A DNA stretch of 8,298 nucleotides, taken from assembly GCA_015229045.1 (NCBI GenBank), contig JADGCJ010000143.1, positions 1 to 8,298 on the forward strand, written 5' to 3'. The notes under the pieces are model-generated. The model was given only the letters and a program-made list of their open reading frames with translations. It ran no database searches and had not been told where the DNA came from. The position numbers and the translations under genes were made by a program. This DNA comes from Magnetococcales bacterium. Its GTDB lineage: Bacteria; Pseudomonadota; Magnetococcia; Magnetococcales; DC0425bin3. This document shows, in pieces, positions 1 through 6,799 of this stretch; the first letter of the stretch is position 1, and the number at the start of each line of letters is the position of its first letter.

Positions 1-10
1 AATATTTCTT

Positions 11-38
11 AAAAACCTGAAACATGAACACCATCAGG
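11..38 (-). terminator. Possible weak rho-independent terminator of the GGDEF gene
   Basis: Read on the minus strand, CCTGA (38-34, containing the TGA stop codon) pairs with TCAGG (20-16) across a 13-nt loop and is followed directly by TTTTT (15-11). The stem is only 5 bp, so this is a weak candidate, but stem plus T-run in the right place just after the gene is suggestive. Confidence 0.35.
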
Positions 39-2073
39 AAGGTGAACGCTCACCGTAAAACGTGACAAGGTTCCGTCCTCCCTGTTTTGATCGGTACATG
101 GCCTGATCGGCATGGTCAAGCAGTGTCTCAATCTCCACGGCGTCGTCCGGGAACAGAGCGATGCCGATGCTACATGAAATAAGCACTTCATGGCCCGCCA
201 ACAAAAACGGCCGAACCATCTCCGCACGCATATGACCGGCAACCGTGGCCGCGTTGCCGATTTCGGTCAGATCGGTCAGGACTACGGCAAATTCGTCACC
301 GCCCAGACGACCGACGGTATCGGATTTCCGAATGCAGGACTCAAGTCGCCGGGACGCCTCCACAAGTAGTTGATCCCCAACAGCATGTCCCAGATTGTCG
401 TTGACCCACTTGAAACGGTCCAGATCGATATAGAAGAGCGCCAGCATCTTCCGATCACGCTGGGCGCGGGCCAGTGACCACTCCAGACGGGAGCGGAACA
501 GCATTCGGTTGGGCAGGAGGGTGAGCGGGTCGTAGTTGGCCAGAAACCGCAGTTCCTCTTCATCTGCCTTGCGTTTGCTGATGTCAGTGAAAATTGCAGC
601 GAACCGAACCACGGTCTGGTGTTGGTCCCGGATGGTGGCAATCGAAAGCCACTCCGGAAAAATCTCTCCACTTTTACGGCGGTTCCATATTTCCCCTTCC
701 CACGTTCCGTTGGCCAGCAGGTCACGCCACATCGTCGCGTAGAAAAGGGAATCGTGCCGTCCGGACTGGAGAAAGCGCGGATCCCGTCCGATCGCCTCCT
801 CGGAAGTGTAGCCGGTAATGCGGCTGAAGGCGGGATTGGCCAACACGATCCGGTTGGAGGCATCCGTGACCATCACCGCCTCGCTGACACTGTCAAGGAC
901 GATGCCCGCCAGTTTCAGTTCCTCCTCAAGTTGCTTTCGCCGAGTAATGTCCAGTGAATACTCAACCATTTGCATCACATGACCCGCCTCATCGAACATG
1001 GGCATGCCATGGACTTCGTAGTAGTGCGCCCTGCCCTGGACATCATAATGAAGGTGTTCTACCACCACGGGCCGCCGGGTACGCACCACCTCGCTCAAAG
1101 GGCAGGGGTGATCTTGGTCTCCACAAGGAACCGTAACGTTGTGGGTCAGCTGATGACAGGTCACCGCCTCGGAGCCGGCATTGACATGGGCGTTTGCCAT
1201 GGTGACCCGGTAGCTGGCGGCATCGACGACATAAAAGGGATGCTGCAACGCATCGATGATCTTCTGGAGATGGCTTCGGGCACGGAGATTTTCCTGGCTG
1301 GCCACCTCCGCCATCTCCTTTGCCTGGCGCAGGCGCTCCTCGATCAATTTGCGTTCGGTGATATCGCGCAAGGAAGCGACGAATGCTGGATGACCTTCCC
1401 ATTCGGTCGGAGCGACAGACATCTCGACGACGATTTGTGTCGCATCGGGTTTGATGATATCCAATTCAGCGCATTCATCACTCACCAAGGGGAATCCGAA
1501 CGGGAATCCGTCATTGATGTGTTCCCAACCAAACAGGGAATTGACCGTTTGATTGGCAAAGCGAACCATCCCTTGCTGATCCACGACGAGAATACCATCC
1601 CGGTTGCGCTCCACCACGTTCCTGAACGCCGCTGAGGTCGATTCCAGTTGGTGATGTTTGAGACGCAATTCACTCTGAATCCGACCCCGTTCGATGGCGT
1701 AACGGATGGTACGCATCAACAACTGTCCTGAATCGACGACATTCCCCTTGACCAGATATTCCTGGGCACCTTCCTGAATGGCACGCATCGCCAGATCTTC
1801 ATCAGCGATCCCAGTCAATATCACCACCGGCACATCTGCCGAGGCGATCTGCAACCGGTTCAGGGTATCAAGCCCCATGCTGTCCGGCAGGTTGAGATCC
1901 AGCAGTACCACATCAAAATTGCTTTGGTTGAGCTGATCAATCGCCACACCCAATCGCTGGGCGCAAACAAGTGACAAACCTTGCACATTGTATTCGCCGA
2001 TCAATTCCTGGATTAGCTGCGCTTCAACCGGATTATCTTCGATGAGCAGCACACTGGTCTGAGTTGCCGCCAT
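34..2073 (-). CDS. Response regulator with three PAS domains and a GGDEF diguanylate cyclase domain
   Basis: Predicted cytoplasmic diguanylate cyclase, making c-di-GMP from two GTP, controlled by an N-terminal receiver. From a 679-residue start: REC at about 6-128 with acidic pair E12/D13, phospho-acceptor D59 in LLDLNLPDS and K109; PAS1 about 145-240; PAS2 about 266-378 with a Cys/His cluster (C306, H307, H311, C317, H322, C324); PAS3 about 385-500; GGDEF about 505-675. The signature GGDEF is intact (591-595), and the inhibitory-site motif RKSD (582-585) lies five residues before it, so the enzyme should be active and product-inhibited. There is no EAL domain and no membrane segment. I chose ATG 2073 over an upstream in-frame ATG at 2133 because AAGGA lies 10 nt before it, the receiver begins right after it, and the best promoter candidate would start transcription near 2132. 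The gene is divergent from the kinase/kai genes, and its REC resembles that of the protein at 5890-6753. The catalytic call is firm; the signal sensed is unknown. Confidence 0.95.
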   Translation of the reverse strand: MAATQTSVLLIEDNPVEAQLIQELIGEYNVQGLSLVCAQRLGVAIDQLNQSNFDVVLLDLNLPDSMGLDTLNRLQIASADVPVVILTGIADEDLAMRAIQEGAQEYLVKGNVVDSGQLLMRTIRYAIERGRIQSELRLKHHQLESTSAAFRNVVERNRDGILVVDQQGMVRFANQTVNSLFGWEHINDGFPFGFPLVSDECAELDIIKPDATQIVVEMSVAPTEWEGHPAFVASLRDITERKLIEERLRQAKEMAEVASQENLRARSHLQKIIDALQHPFYVVDAASYRVTMANAHVNAGSEAVTCHQLTHNVTVPCGDQDHPCPLSEVVRTRRPVVVEHLHYDVQGRAHYYEVHGMPMFDEAGHVMQMVEYSLDITRRKQLEEELKLAGIVLDSVSEAVMVTDASNRIVLANPAFSRITGYTSEEAIGRDPRFLQSGRHDSLFYATMWRDLLANGTWEGEIWNRRKSGEIFPEWLSIATIRDQHQTVVRFAAIFTDISKRKADEEELRFLANYDPLTLLPNRMLFRSRLEWSLARAQRDRKMLALFYIDLDRFKWVNDNLGHAVGDQLLVEASRRLESCIRKSDTVGRLGGDEFAVVLTDLTEIGNAATVAGHMRAEMVRPFLLAGHEVLISCSIGIALFPDDAVEIETLLDHADQAMYRSKQGGRNLVTFYGERSPS

Positions 2074-2083
2074 GACAGGCCGA

Positions 2084-2088
2084 TCCTT
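2084..2088 (-). promoter_or_regulatory. Ribosome binding site deciding the start of the GGDEF gene
   Basis: AAGGA on the minus strand sits 10 nt before ATG 2073. The alternative in-frame ATG at 2133 has no properly spaced Shine-Dalgarno sequence and would add 20 residues with no similarity to a receiver domain. Confidence 0.6.
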
Positions 2089-2138
2089 ATCACATGGATC
2101 AATGTAAATGACTAAACAGAAATTAACCTCCATTACCT

Positions 2139-2168
2139 ATTGTAGTCATAGCAGAATCTATTTCCCAA
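2139..2168 (-). promoter_or_regulatory. Candidate sigma70 promoter for the GGDEF gene
   Basis: On the minus strand TTGGGA (2168-2163, 4 of 6 to the -35 consensus) is separated by 18 nt from TACAAT (2144-2139, 5 of 6 to the -10 consensus). Predicted transcription would begin near 2132, leaving a leader of about 60 nt before ATG 2073. This is visual consensus matching only. Confidence 0.4.
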
Positions 2169-2181
2169 CGCAAGGCAGTAC

Positions 2182-2210
2182 TTGTCACGGCCACCGAAAG
2201 AGAGGAGAAT
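2182..2210 (+). promoter_or_regulatory. Candidate sigma70 promoter for the kinase/kai gene row
   Basis: TTGTCA (2182-2187, 5 of 6 to the -35 consensus) is followed after 17 nt by GAGAAT (2205-2210, 4 of 6 to the -10 consensus). The start would be near 2217, about 36 nt before the kinase ATG at 2253. It lies back to back with the minus-strand promoter candidate, so one regulator bound between them could control both directions. Weak evidence, from consensus only. Confidence 0.3.
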
Positions 2211-2252
2211 TGTCCAAATCACGTTTGGAAATTCACCCTGCCGAGACGTCTA

Positions 2253-3074
2253 ATGAACTCAAATGCGGAAACAGATCCGTCCACTGGAGCGTCGTTCGAC
2301 AACCAAGAGCCATTGCAACGCGCTGAGCAGGATCGGGATGGTCTGCTGTATCGCCTGAAACTGCGTGACCGGGAGCTGGAACAGGCGCGACACGATCTTC
2401 AACAATTCGTCCATGCGGCGTCCCACGATCTCCAAGCCCCTTTACGCCTGATTTCCGGATTCGCTCAACTATTGCAGAAACGGTACCGCGGCACCCTGGA
2501 CAGCAAGGCTGACGGTTTCATCGATGTCATCAACGGTGAAACCCGCCGAATGCAGATGATGGTTCAGGGACTCACTGAACTCTCCCGGGTGGAAAGCCGT
2601 GGTGCCCCGTTTGTTCCCACATCTTTGGATGCGTCCCTGGATCAGGCGCTCATCCATTTGCACGCTGAGATCCGCAGAACCAACGCCCAAATTTTCCGAG
2701 AGCCCCTGACCACCGTCATAGCCGACCCGGCCCAGATGATTCAACTGTTCCGGCATCTGGCTGGCAATGCCCTTTGCTTCCACGGCGACGCACCCCCGGA
2801 AATCAGGATCCGGGCTGAACGTCAGGAAGCGTTCTGGGTCATCACGGTGCGGGACAACGGTATCGGCATCCCGGAACGATTCGCCGAAAGGGTGTTCATG
2901 ATCTTCCAGAAACTTCAACCCCACGGTCAATATCCCGGCATCGGGATCGGTCTGGCAGTGAGCAAACGCATTGTAGAACGTCATGGCGGACGAATCTGGG
3001 TGAAACCTGGACGGGAGCCGGGTGCCACGCTCTGCTTTTCGCTGCCCGACCGGGAAACCGGAAACACCCCATGA
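2253..3074 (+). CDS. Small soluble histidine kinase without a sensor domain
   Basis: A 273-residue protein that is almost only kinase core. A charged, probably coiled-coil N-terminus (about 20-50) leads to a HisKA domain with H58 in ASHDLQAPL, then an HATPase domain at about 150-266. The ATP-site boxes are an N box with N172 (GNALCF), G1 DNGIGI (201-206), F box FMIFQKL (215-221) and G2 GIGIGLA (229-235). The usual lysine of the N box (NALKF) is C175 here, and the usual first Asn of that box is H168. There is no PAS, GAF or membrane segment, so it must sense through a partner or act as an auxiliary kinase. The core closely resembles the C-terminal third of the next protein, suggesting duplication. 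The start has no clear Shine-Dalgarno sequence; GAGGAG at 2202-2207 is too far away, and no better in-frame start is visible. Its TGA overlaps the next ATG (ATGA), implying coupled translation. Cognate partners are inferred to be the downstream response regulators. Confidence 0.9.
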   Translation: MNSNAETDPSTGASFDNQEPLQRAEQDRDGLLYRLKLRDRELEQARHDLQQFVHAASHDLQAPLRLISGFAQLLQKRYRGTLDSKADGFIDVINGETRRMQMMVQGLTELSRVESRGAPFVPTSLDASLDQALIHLHAEIRRTNAQIFREPLTTVIADPAQMIQLFRHLAGNALCFHGDAPPEIRIRAERQEAFWVITVRDNGIGIPERFAERVFMIFQKLQPHGQYPGIGIGLAVSKRIVERHGGRIWVKPGREPGATLCFSLPDRETGNTP

Positions 3075-5326
3075 TCCCGCCGGAGAAAAGGCATGAAACC
3101 GCACGCATGCTGCTGCTGATGGCCATCATGGCCATCGTGGGCCTGCTCATGAGCGGAATCGCCATTACCATTCTCTACAACACCGCCTTCACCCAGTCCG
3201 GACAGCGCCTGAAACAGACGGTGGAAAGCTACGCCCGCCTGATCGAGGCCATCACCAACAATGAGGTCAAGCATCTCACCAGCCATGGTGAACCCGTTGT
3301 TCCCGATATTCTGGACAAGGCGGTTCTGGAACAGGTACGGGAAGCCCATCATCAATTCAAGGGATTCGGGGAAACCGGCGAATTCACCATGGGGCGGTTG
3401 GAAGGGAATGAGATTGTCTTCGTGCTGCGTCATCGCCATACCCATCAGGATGAACCCTTGCCGGTACCCATGAACTCCAGCCTTGCCGAACCGATGCGCC
3501 GGGCTTTGCGGGGGGAATCGGGGGTGGTGAACGGTCTCGACTACCGGGGTGTCATGGTGCTGGCCGCCCACGAACCGGTCGCCATTTTGAACCTGGGCGT
3601 GGTCGCCAAGATCGACCTGGAAGAGATCCGCCGACCGTTTATCCGGGCAGGATTGCAGGTCAGTGGCATCGGGGTGGTGGTCATCCTTGCGGGAACCTTT
3701 CTGTTCTACTGGATCGGACAACCCGTGGTGCAACAACTCCTGGAAACCGCTGCCCTGCGGGAGCACCGTCAGGCATTGCTCGATACACAGATCGCCTTAC
3801 AGGAAAAGGCGGCACATCTGGACAGCATCCTGAGGGCGGTAGATCTGGTCATCCTGGCAACCGACGCCAACTTCCGCATCCGCTATTGCAATCCGGAAGC
3901 GGAACGACTCTTCGGTCAAAGCGTTGAGGAACTCATGGCGCAACCGTTGCACGGGCTGCATGCCGTTTTTCAAAGCGAGATGCTGGCCGAAGCCATTCTG
4001 GAAACCCAACGACACCAGGAATATCCGTTTGAGATGGTTCAACAGATCTCCGGTCTGGACCGCTGTCTGGAAGCCACATTATCCATGATTGTCAATCCCA
4101 CCGAGAAAGATATCGGCTATCTGCTGGTTGCCAGAGATGTCACTGAAGCCCGAATTGCCCTGGATGCGCTGATTCGTTCCGAACGCCGCTACCGACTGCT
4201 CATTGAGTCCGCCAACGATGCCATCCTGATCGCCGATGCCGCGACAGGGATCATCCTGGATGCCAACCCCATGGCCAGCGAACTCCTGGGTCGTCCGGTC
4301 AAGGAATTGATCGGCATGCACCAGACCGAACTGCACCCCGCCAGTGAACTTGAACGCTATCGACAACTTTTTTTGGAGCATGTCAGCAAAGGAAACGGCC
4401 TGTTGTCGGGGATCAACGTCGTGCGCATCGATGGCACCGAAGTGCCGGTTGAGATTCGTGCCGCGGTGACCGATCTCGGGGATCAGCAGGTGATTCAAGG
4501 CATCTTTCGGGATGTGACCGAGCGCAAGCTCATCGAAGAGCGGCAGCGGGCACTGAATCAAGAGCTGGAACAGCGGGTCGAGGAACGCACCCGGGAGCTG
4601 AACCGATCCAATCAGGATCTGCAACAGTTCGCCTATGTGGCCAGTCACGACCTCCAGGAGCCTTTGCGGCTGATCACCGGCTATGTGCAACTTCTGGAAA
4701 AACGCTATCGGGGCCAACTGGACGAGCAGGCGAACAGGTACATCGCCAGCGCCGTCGATGGCGTCAACCACATGCAGCGTCTGATCCAGAATCTGCTGAG
4801 TTTCGCCCGAGTTGGCAATACCGCCTCCACTCGGGTCAAGTTGGATCTGAACGAAGTACTGGAACACACGTTGCGGAATTTTGAATCGCTCATCCGCGAC
4901 TCGGCAGCACTCATCAGCCACGATCCACTGCCGAATCTATGGGCTGATCCGATTCTGATGGAACAGTTGTTCCTGAATCTGCTTGGCAATGCCTTGAAGT
5001 TTCGTGGAGACGAAGCCCCCCGGATCCACCTGAGCGCTGCCCGGGAGGAAAACTCCTGGGTGATTGCAATTGCGGACAACGGTATTGGCATCGATGCCAA
5101 ACATCAGGAGCGAATTTTTTTGATCTTCCAGAAACTCCACTCCAGGGCACGCTACGAGGGTACGGGCATCGGACTGGCTTTGTGCCGACGGATCGTAGAA
5201 CGCCATGGAGGTCGCCTCTGGGTGGAATCCACCTTGGGACAGGGGAGCACCTTCCGTTTCGCCATTCCGGATACCCTTCCAGGCCATGACGATCATTCCG
5301 TGGACATTGTGCAAAAAAGACGGTAA
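3071..5326 (+). CDS. Membrane histidine kinase with Cache-like sensor and two PAS domains
   Basis: A 751-residue inner-membrane sensor kinase. Membrane segments are at about 13-36 and 197-216. The roughly 160 residues between them are predicted periplasmic and have a Cache-like look, including a His-rich stretch (RHRHTHQDE, 120-128), LDYRG (156-160) and VAKIDL (178-183). No clear HAMP follows; a helical linker leads to PAS1 (about 250-360) and PAS2 (about 372-485, ending in DVTERK). A coiled coil precedes HisKA, with phospho-acceptor H526 in ASHDLQEPL. The HATPase domain (about 615-735) has N640 in GNALKF, G1 DNGIGI (669-674), F box FLIFQKL and G2 GTGIGLA (697-703). All catalytic boxes look intact. 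The DLQQFAYVASHDLQEPL style is typical of kinases that pair with Rcp1-type regulators, and such a regulator is the next gene. It starts inside the stop codon of the previous kinase (ATGA). The ligand is unknown. Confidence 0.94.
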   Translation: MIPPEKRHETARMLLLMAIMAIVGLLMSGIAITILYNTAFTQSGQRLKQTVESYARLIEAITNNEVKHLTSHGEPVVPDILDKAVLEQVREAHHQFKGFGETGEFTMGRLEGNEIVFVLRHRHTHQDEPLPVPMNSSLAEPMRRALRGESGVVNGLDYRGVMVLAAHEPVAILNLGVVAKIDLEEIRRPFIRAGLQVSGIGVVVILAGTFLFYWIGQPVVQQLLETAALREHRQALLDTQIALQEKAAHLDSILRAVDLVILATDANFRIRYCNPEAERLFGQSVEELMAQPLHGLHAVFQSEMLAEAILETQRHQEYPFEMVQQISGLDRCLEATLSMIVNPTEKDIGYLLVARDVTEARIALDALIRSERRYRLLIESANDAILIADAATGIILDANPMASELLGRPVKELIGMHQTELHPASELERYRQLFLEHVSKGNGLLSGINVVRIDGTEVPVEIRAAVTDLGDQQVIQGIFRDVTERKLIEERQRALNQELEQRVEERTRELNRSNQDLQQFAYVASHDLQEPLRLITGYVQLLEKRYRGQLDEQANRYIASAVDGVNHMQRLIQNLLSFARVGNTASTRVKLDLNEVLEHTLRNFESLIRDSAALISHDPLPNLWADPILMEQLFLNLLGNALKFRGDEAPRIHLSAAREENSWVIAIADNGIGIDAKHQERIFLIFQKLHSRARYEGTGIGLALCRRIVERHGGRLWVESTLGQGSTFRFAIPDTLPGHDDHSVDIVQKRR

Positions 5327-5362
5327 AATTTGGTGGGCTGTGAAATAATTAGTGATTTTACC
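5322..5362. repeat. Inverted repeat spanning the stop codon of the membrane kinase
   Basis: GGTAAAAT (5322-5329, containing the TAA stop) is perfectly complementary to ATTTTACC (5355-5362), with one further G-T pair and a loop of about 23 nt. The stem is A/T rich and no T-run follows, so it is not a normal intrinsic terminator. It could be a weak mRNA hairpin, part of an operator, or chance. Confidence 0.25.
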
Positions 5363-5375
5363 CAGACCATCACGA

Positions 5376-5397
5376 GTCAAATTCTGTCAAAAATGAC
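5376..5397. promoter_or_regulatory. GTCAAA direct repeats with an overlapping palindrome, possible operator
   Basis: GTCAAA occurs at 5376-5381 and 5386-5391, exactly 10 bp (one helical turn) apart. The second copy is part of the inverted repeat GTCA-AAAA-TGAC (5386-5397). A third GTCAAA lies at 5441-5446, just inside the next gene. The block sits about 30-50 bp before the response regulator start, in the only sizeable gap of the plus-strand row. A binding function is inferred from layout only. Confidence 0.25.
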
Positions 5398-5416
5398 GAA
5401 AATCAGCTACAATACC

Positions 5417-5420
5417 GAGG
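5417..5420 (+). promoter_or_regulatory. Ribosome binding site deciding the start of the Rcp1-type regulator
   Basis: GAGG lies 5 nt before ATG 5426. Upstream in-frame ATGs at 5330 and 5393 lack such a sequence and would add up to 32 residues not found in CheY-like receivers. Confidence 0.55.
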
Positions 5421-5425
5421 GCCCC

Positions 5426-5884
5426 ATGGACACAGGTTTTGTCAAACCTATTGAAATCCTGCTGGTCGAGGATAGCCCCGGAGATGTGGAGCTAACCCGG
5501 GAGGCGTTGCGTGACTCCAAGTTGCTCAACCGGCTGCACGTCGTAGAAGATGGCGAAGAGGCCATGGCTTTTCTGCGGCGGGAAGGTCGTTTCTCCAACG
5601 CCATGCGTCCGGATGTGGTGCTTTTGGATCTCAACCTGCCCCGCAAGGACGGTCGCGAAGTGCTGGAAGAGATCAAAGCGGATCCAGATCTCAAATCGAT
5701 TCCAGTGGTGGTGTTGACGACTTCCCAATCCGATGAGGACATCCTGCGCACCTATCAACTCTATGCCAACTGTTACATTACCAAACCCGTGGACTTGAAC
5801 CAGTTCTTCTCGGTGGTCCAATCGGTGGAAAATTTCTGGTTTTCCGTAGTGAAACTGCCACCCAAACCGAATAGTCCCTATTGA
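5426..5884 (+). CDS. Single-domain response regulator of the Rcp1 type
   Basis: A 152-residue CheY-like receiver with no output domain. The receiver residues are all visible: acidic pair E15/D16 (LLVEDSPGD), phospho-acceptor D68 in [12 protein letters not shown]98/T99 in VVVLTTS, and K120 in ITKP. The [11 protein letters not shown] segment and the short tail after helix 5 match regulators of the phytochrome-associated Rcp1 family, which act as phosphate carriers or by protein contacts, not by binding DNA. It follows the membrane kinase by about 100 bp and is its most likely phosphorylation partner, perhaps also of the small kinase. Its TGA stop touches the next gene: TTGA at 5881-5884 would overlap a TTG start. 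I chose ATG 5426 for its GAGG and because the receiver starts nine residues later. It could relay phosphate or act as a phosphate sink that competes with the REC domain of the following protein. Confidence 0.93.
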   Translation: MDTGFVKPIEILLVEDSPGDVELTREALRDSKLLNRLHVVEDGEEAMAFLRREGRFSNAMRPDVVLLDLNLPRKDGREVLEEIKADPDLKSIPVVVLTTSQSDEDILRTYQLYANCYITKPVDLNQFFSVVQSVENFWFSVVKLPPKPNSPY

Positions 5885-5889
5885 TCTCA

Positions 5890-6753
5890 ATGGCCCCATT
5901 TGCGGAACAAACCATCAGGGCACTGCTGATCGAGGATGACCTCAGCTTTGCCACGATGATCGGTGAATGGCTGGAAGATGTCGAACGGCAACATTCGTCC
6001 ATTCTGCCGTACCATATCTTCCTGACCCGGGTCTCAGAACTCGCCCACGCCTTTGAGGAACTGAAACGCAGTTCATTCGACATCCTGCTCATCGATCTGA
6101 ATCTTCCCGACTCCATGGGCCTGGAAACCTTTGAAAGGATCCGGCATTACACTGCCTCCTTTCCGGTAATCGTCCTTTCCGGCCTGGACGACGAGTCCCA
6201 AGCCATCCAAGCGGTACGCAATGGCGCCCAGGACTATCTGGTTAAAAATACCATTGACGGAAACCTGCTGTTCCGTTCCATCGGGTATGCCATGGAACGC
6301 CATGCACTGAAACTGGCATTGGAACAAGTTCGGGAATCGGAACGACGCGCCCGGGAACTGGGATCCCTGGATCGGCTTTCCGAAAGAAGTTTGAGCCGGA
6401 TCGCAGCCGAGATGCTCGGCATCCGGGAATTGAAACGGGATTATCAGGACATATTCCAGCGGTTGGTCGCACGTTTTGGCGTAGTACTTGACCAACAAAT
6501 TCAAATGCGTACCCATAAGGTGACCTATAACATTTCCGACGAACTCAAGCAGCTTGCCGCAGAACTCGGCTTTCTGCGCTGCGGTCCCAGGGATGTGGTG
6601 GATCTTTACCTGACCACCCTGGAACAACGGGAAGTTCCCGGGTATCCGCAGAGAAACGAAGCGATTCACGAAGAGTGCCGCTATCTGGCATTCGAGCTGA
6701 TGGGACGCCTGGTATCCTTTTACCGACCCTATGCCATGGGAGGCGACGGATGA
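5890..6753 (+). CDS. Response regulator with a C-terminal KaiA/RsbU-like helical domain
   Basis: A 287-residue protein directly before kaiB. The N-terminal REC (about 8-130) has E15/D16/D17, phospho-acceptor D69 in [12 protein letters not shown]97 and K119 in GAQDYLVK. A charged coiled coil (about 136-176) leads to an all-helical domain (about 178-283) that is neither a known DNA-binding domain nor an enzyme. By pattern it fits the KaiA/RsbU-N superfamily: a first helix [13 protein letters not shown], a middle helix starting [13 protein letters not shown], and a last amphipathic helix [14 protein letters not shown], which resembles the end of RsbU-N and KaiA domains. In cyanobacteria KaiA stimulates KaiC autophosphorylation; no other kaiA is visible here, so a KaiA-like or adaptor role is plausible but inferred. 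The start is uncertain: ATG 5890 is given, but TTG 5881 overlaps the previous stop (TTGA) and would add three residues; neither has a Shine-Dalgarno sequence. The protein is a certain receiver; the C-terminal assignment is moderate. Confidence 0.88.
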   Translation: MAPFAEQTIRALLIEDDLSFATMIGEWLEDVERQHSSILPYHIFLTRVSELAHAFEELKRSSFDILLIDLNLPDSMGLETFERIRHYTASFPVIVLSGLDDESQAIQAVRNGAQDYLVKNTIDGNLLFRSIGYAMERHALKLALEQVRESERRARELGSLDRLSERSLSRIAAEMLGIRELKRDYQDIFQRLVARFGVVLDQQIQMRTHKVTYNISDELKQLAAELGFLRCGPRDVVDLYLTTLEQREVPGYPQRNEAIHEECRYLAFELMGRLVSFYRPYAMGGDG

Positions 6754-6783
6754 ACGGTCTTTCGGAATACGGGCTCATTATAC

Positions 6784-6790
6784 AAGGGGG
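6784..6790 (+). promoter_or_regulatory. Ribosome binding site of kaiB
   Basis: AAGGGGG lies 9 nt before ATG 6800. The in-frame ATG at 6791 directly abuts it and the one at 6731 lies inside the previous gene, so 6800 is the likely start, giving the normal KaiB length. Confidence 0.6.
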
Positions 6791-6799
6791 ATGCGGAAG

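Noticed and set aside
970..1635. Plus-strand open frame of 221 codons inside the GGDEF gene
   Set aside because: Antisense to the PAS1-PAS2 region, which is clearly coding on the minus strand.
2074..2133. Upstream in-frame ATG at 2133 for the GGDEF gene
   Set aside because: No well-spaced Shine-Dalgarno sequence, extra 20 residues unlike a receiver, and the start would coincide with the predicted transcription start.
2108..2326. Open frame of 72 codons before and overlapping the small kinase, with GAGGAG near a TTG at 2210
   Set aside because: Overlaps the kinase start in another frame, has no recognisable composition or family, and the GAGGAG-TTG spacing is too short. It is at most a leader peptide.
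2981..3766. Long minus-strand open frame (261 codons) over the kinase junction
   Set aside because: Antisense shadow of two well-supported kinase genes; its translation shows no domain pattern.
4079..4921. Minus-strand open frame of 280 codons inside the membrane kinase
   Set aside because: Mirror of the PAS2-HisKA coding region; long antisense frames are common in GC-rich genes.
2253..5326. Possibility that the two kinases are one gene split by a frameshift
   Set aside because: Each has its own complete HisKA and HATPase domain, and the second begins with its own membrane anchor; the ATGA overlap is a normal operon junction.
5384..5413. Promoter-like CTGTCA-18-TACAAT before the Rcp1-type regulator
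   Set aside because: Transcription would start near 5420, removing most of the GAGG ribosome site 5 nt before ATG 5426, so this exact pair is unlikely to drive the gene.
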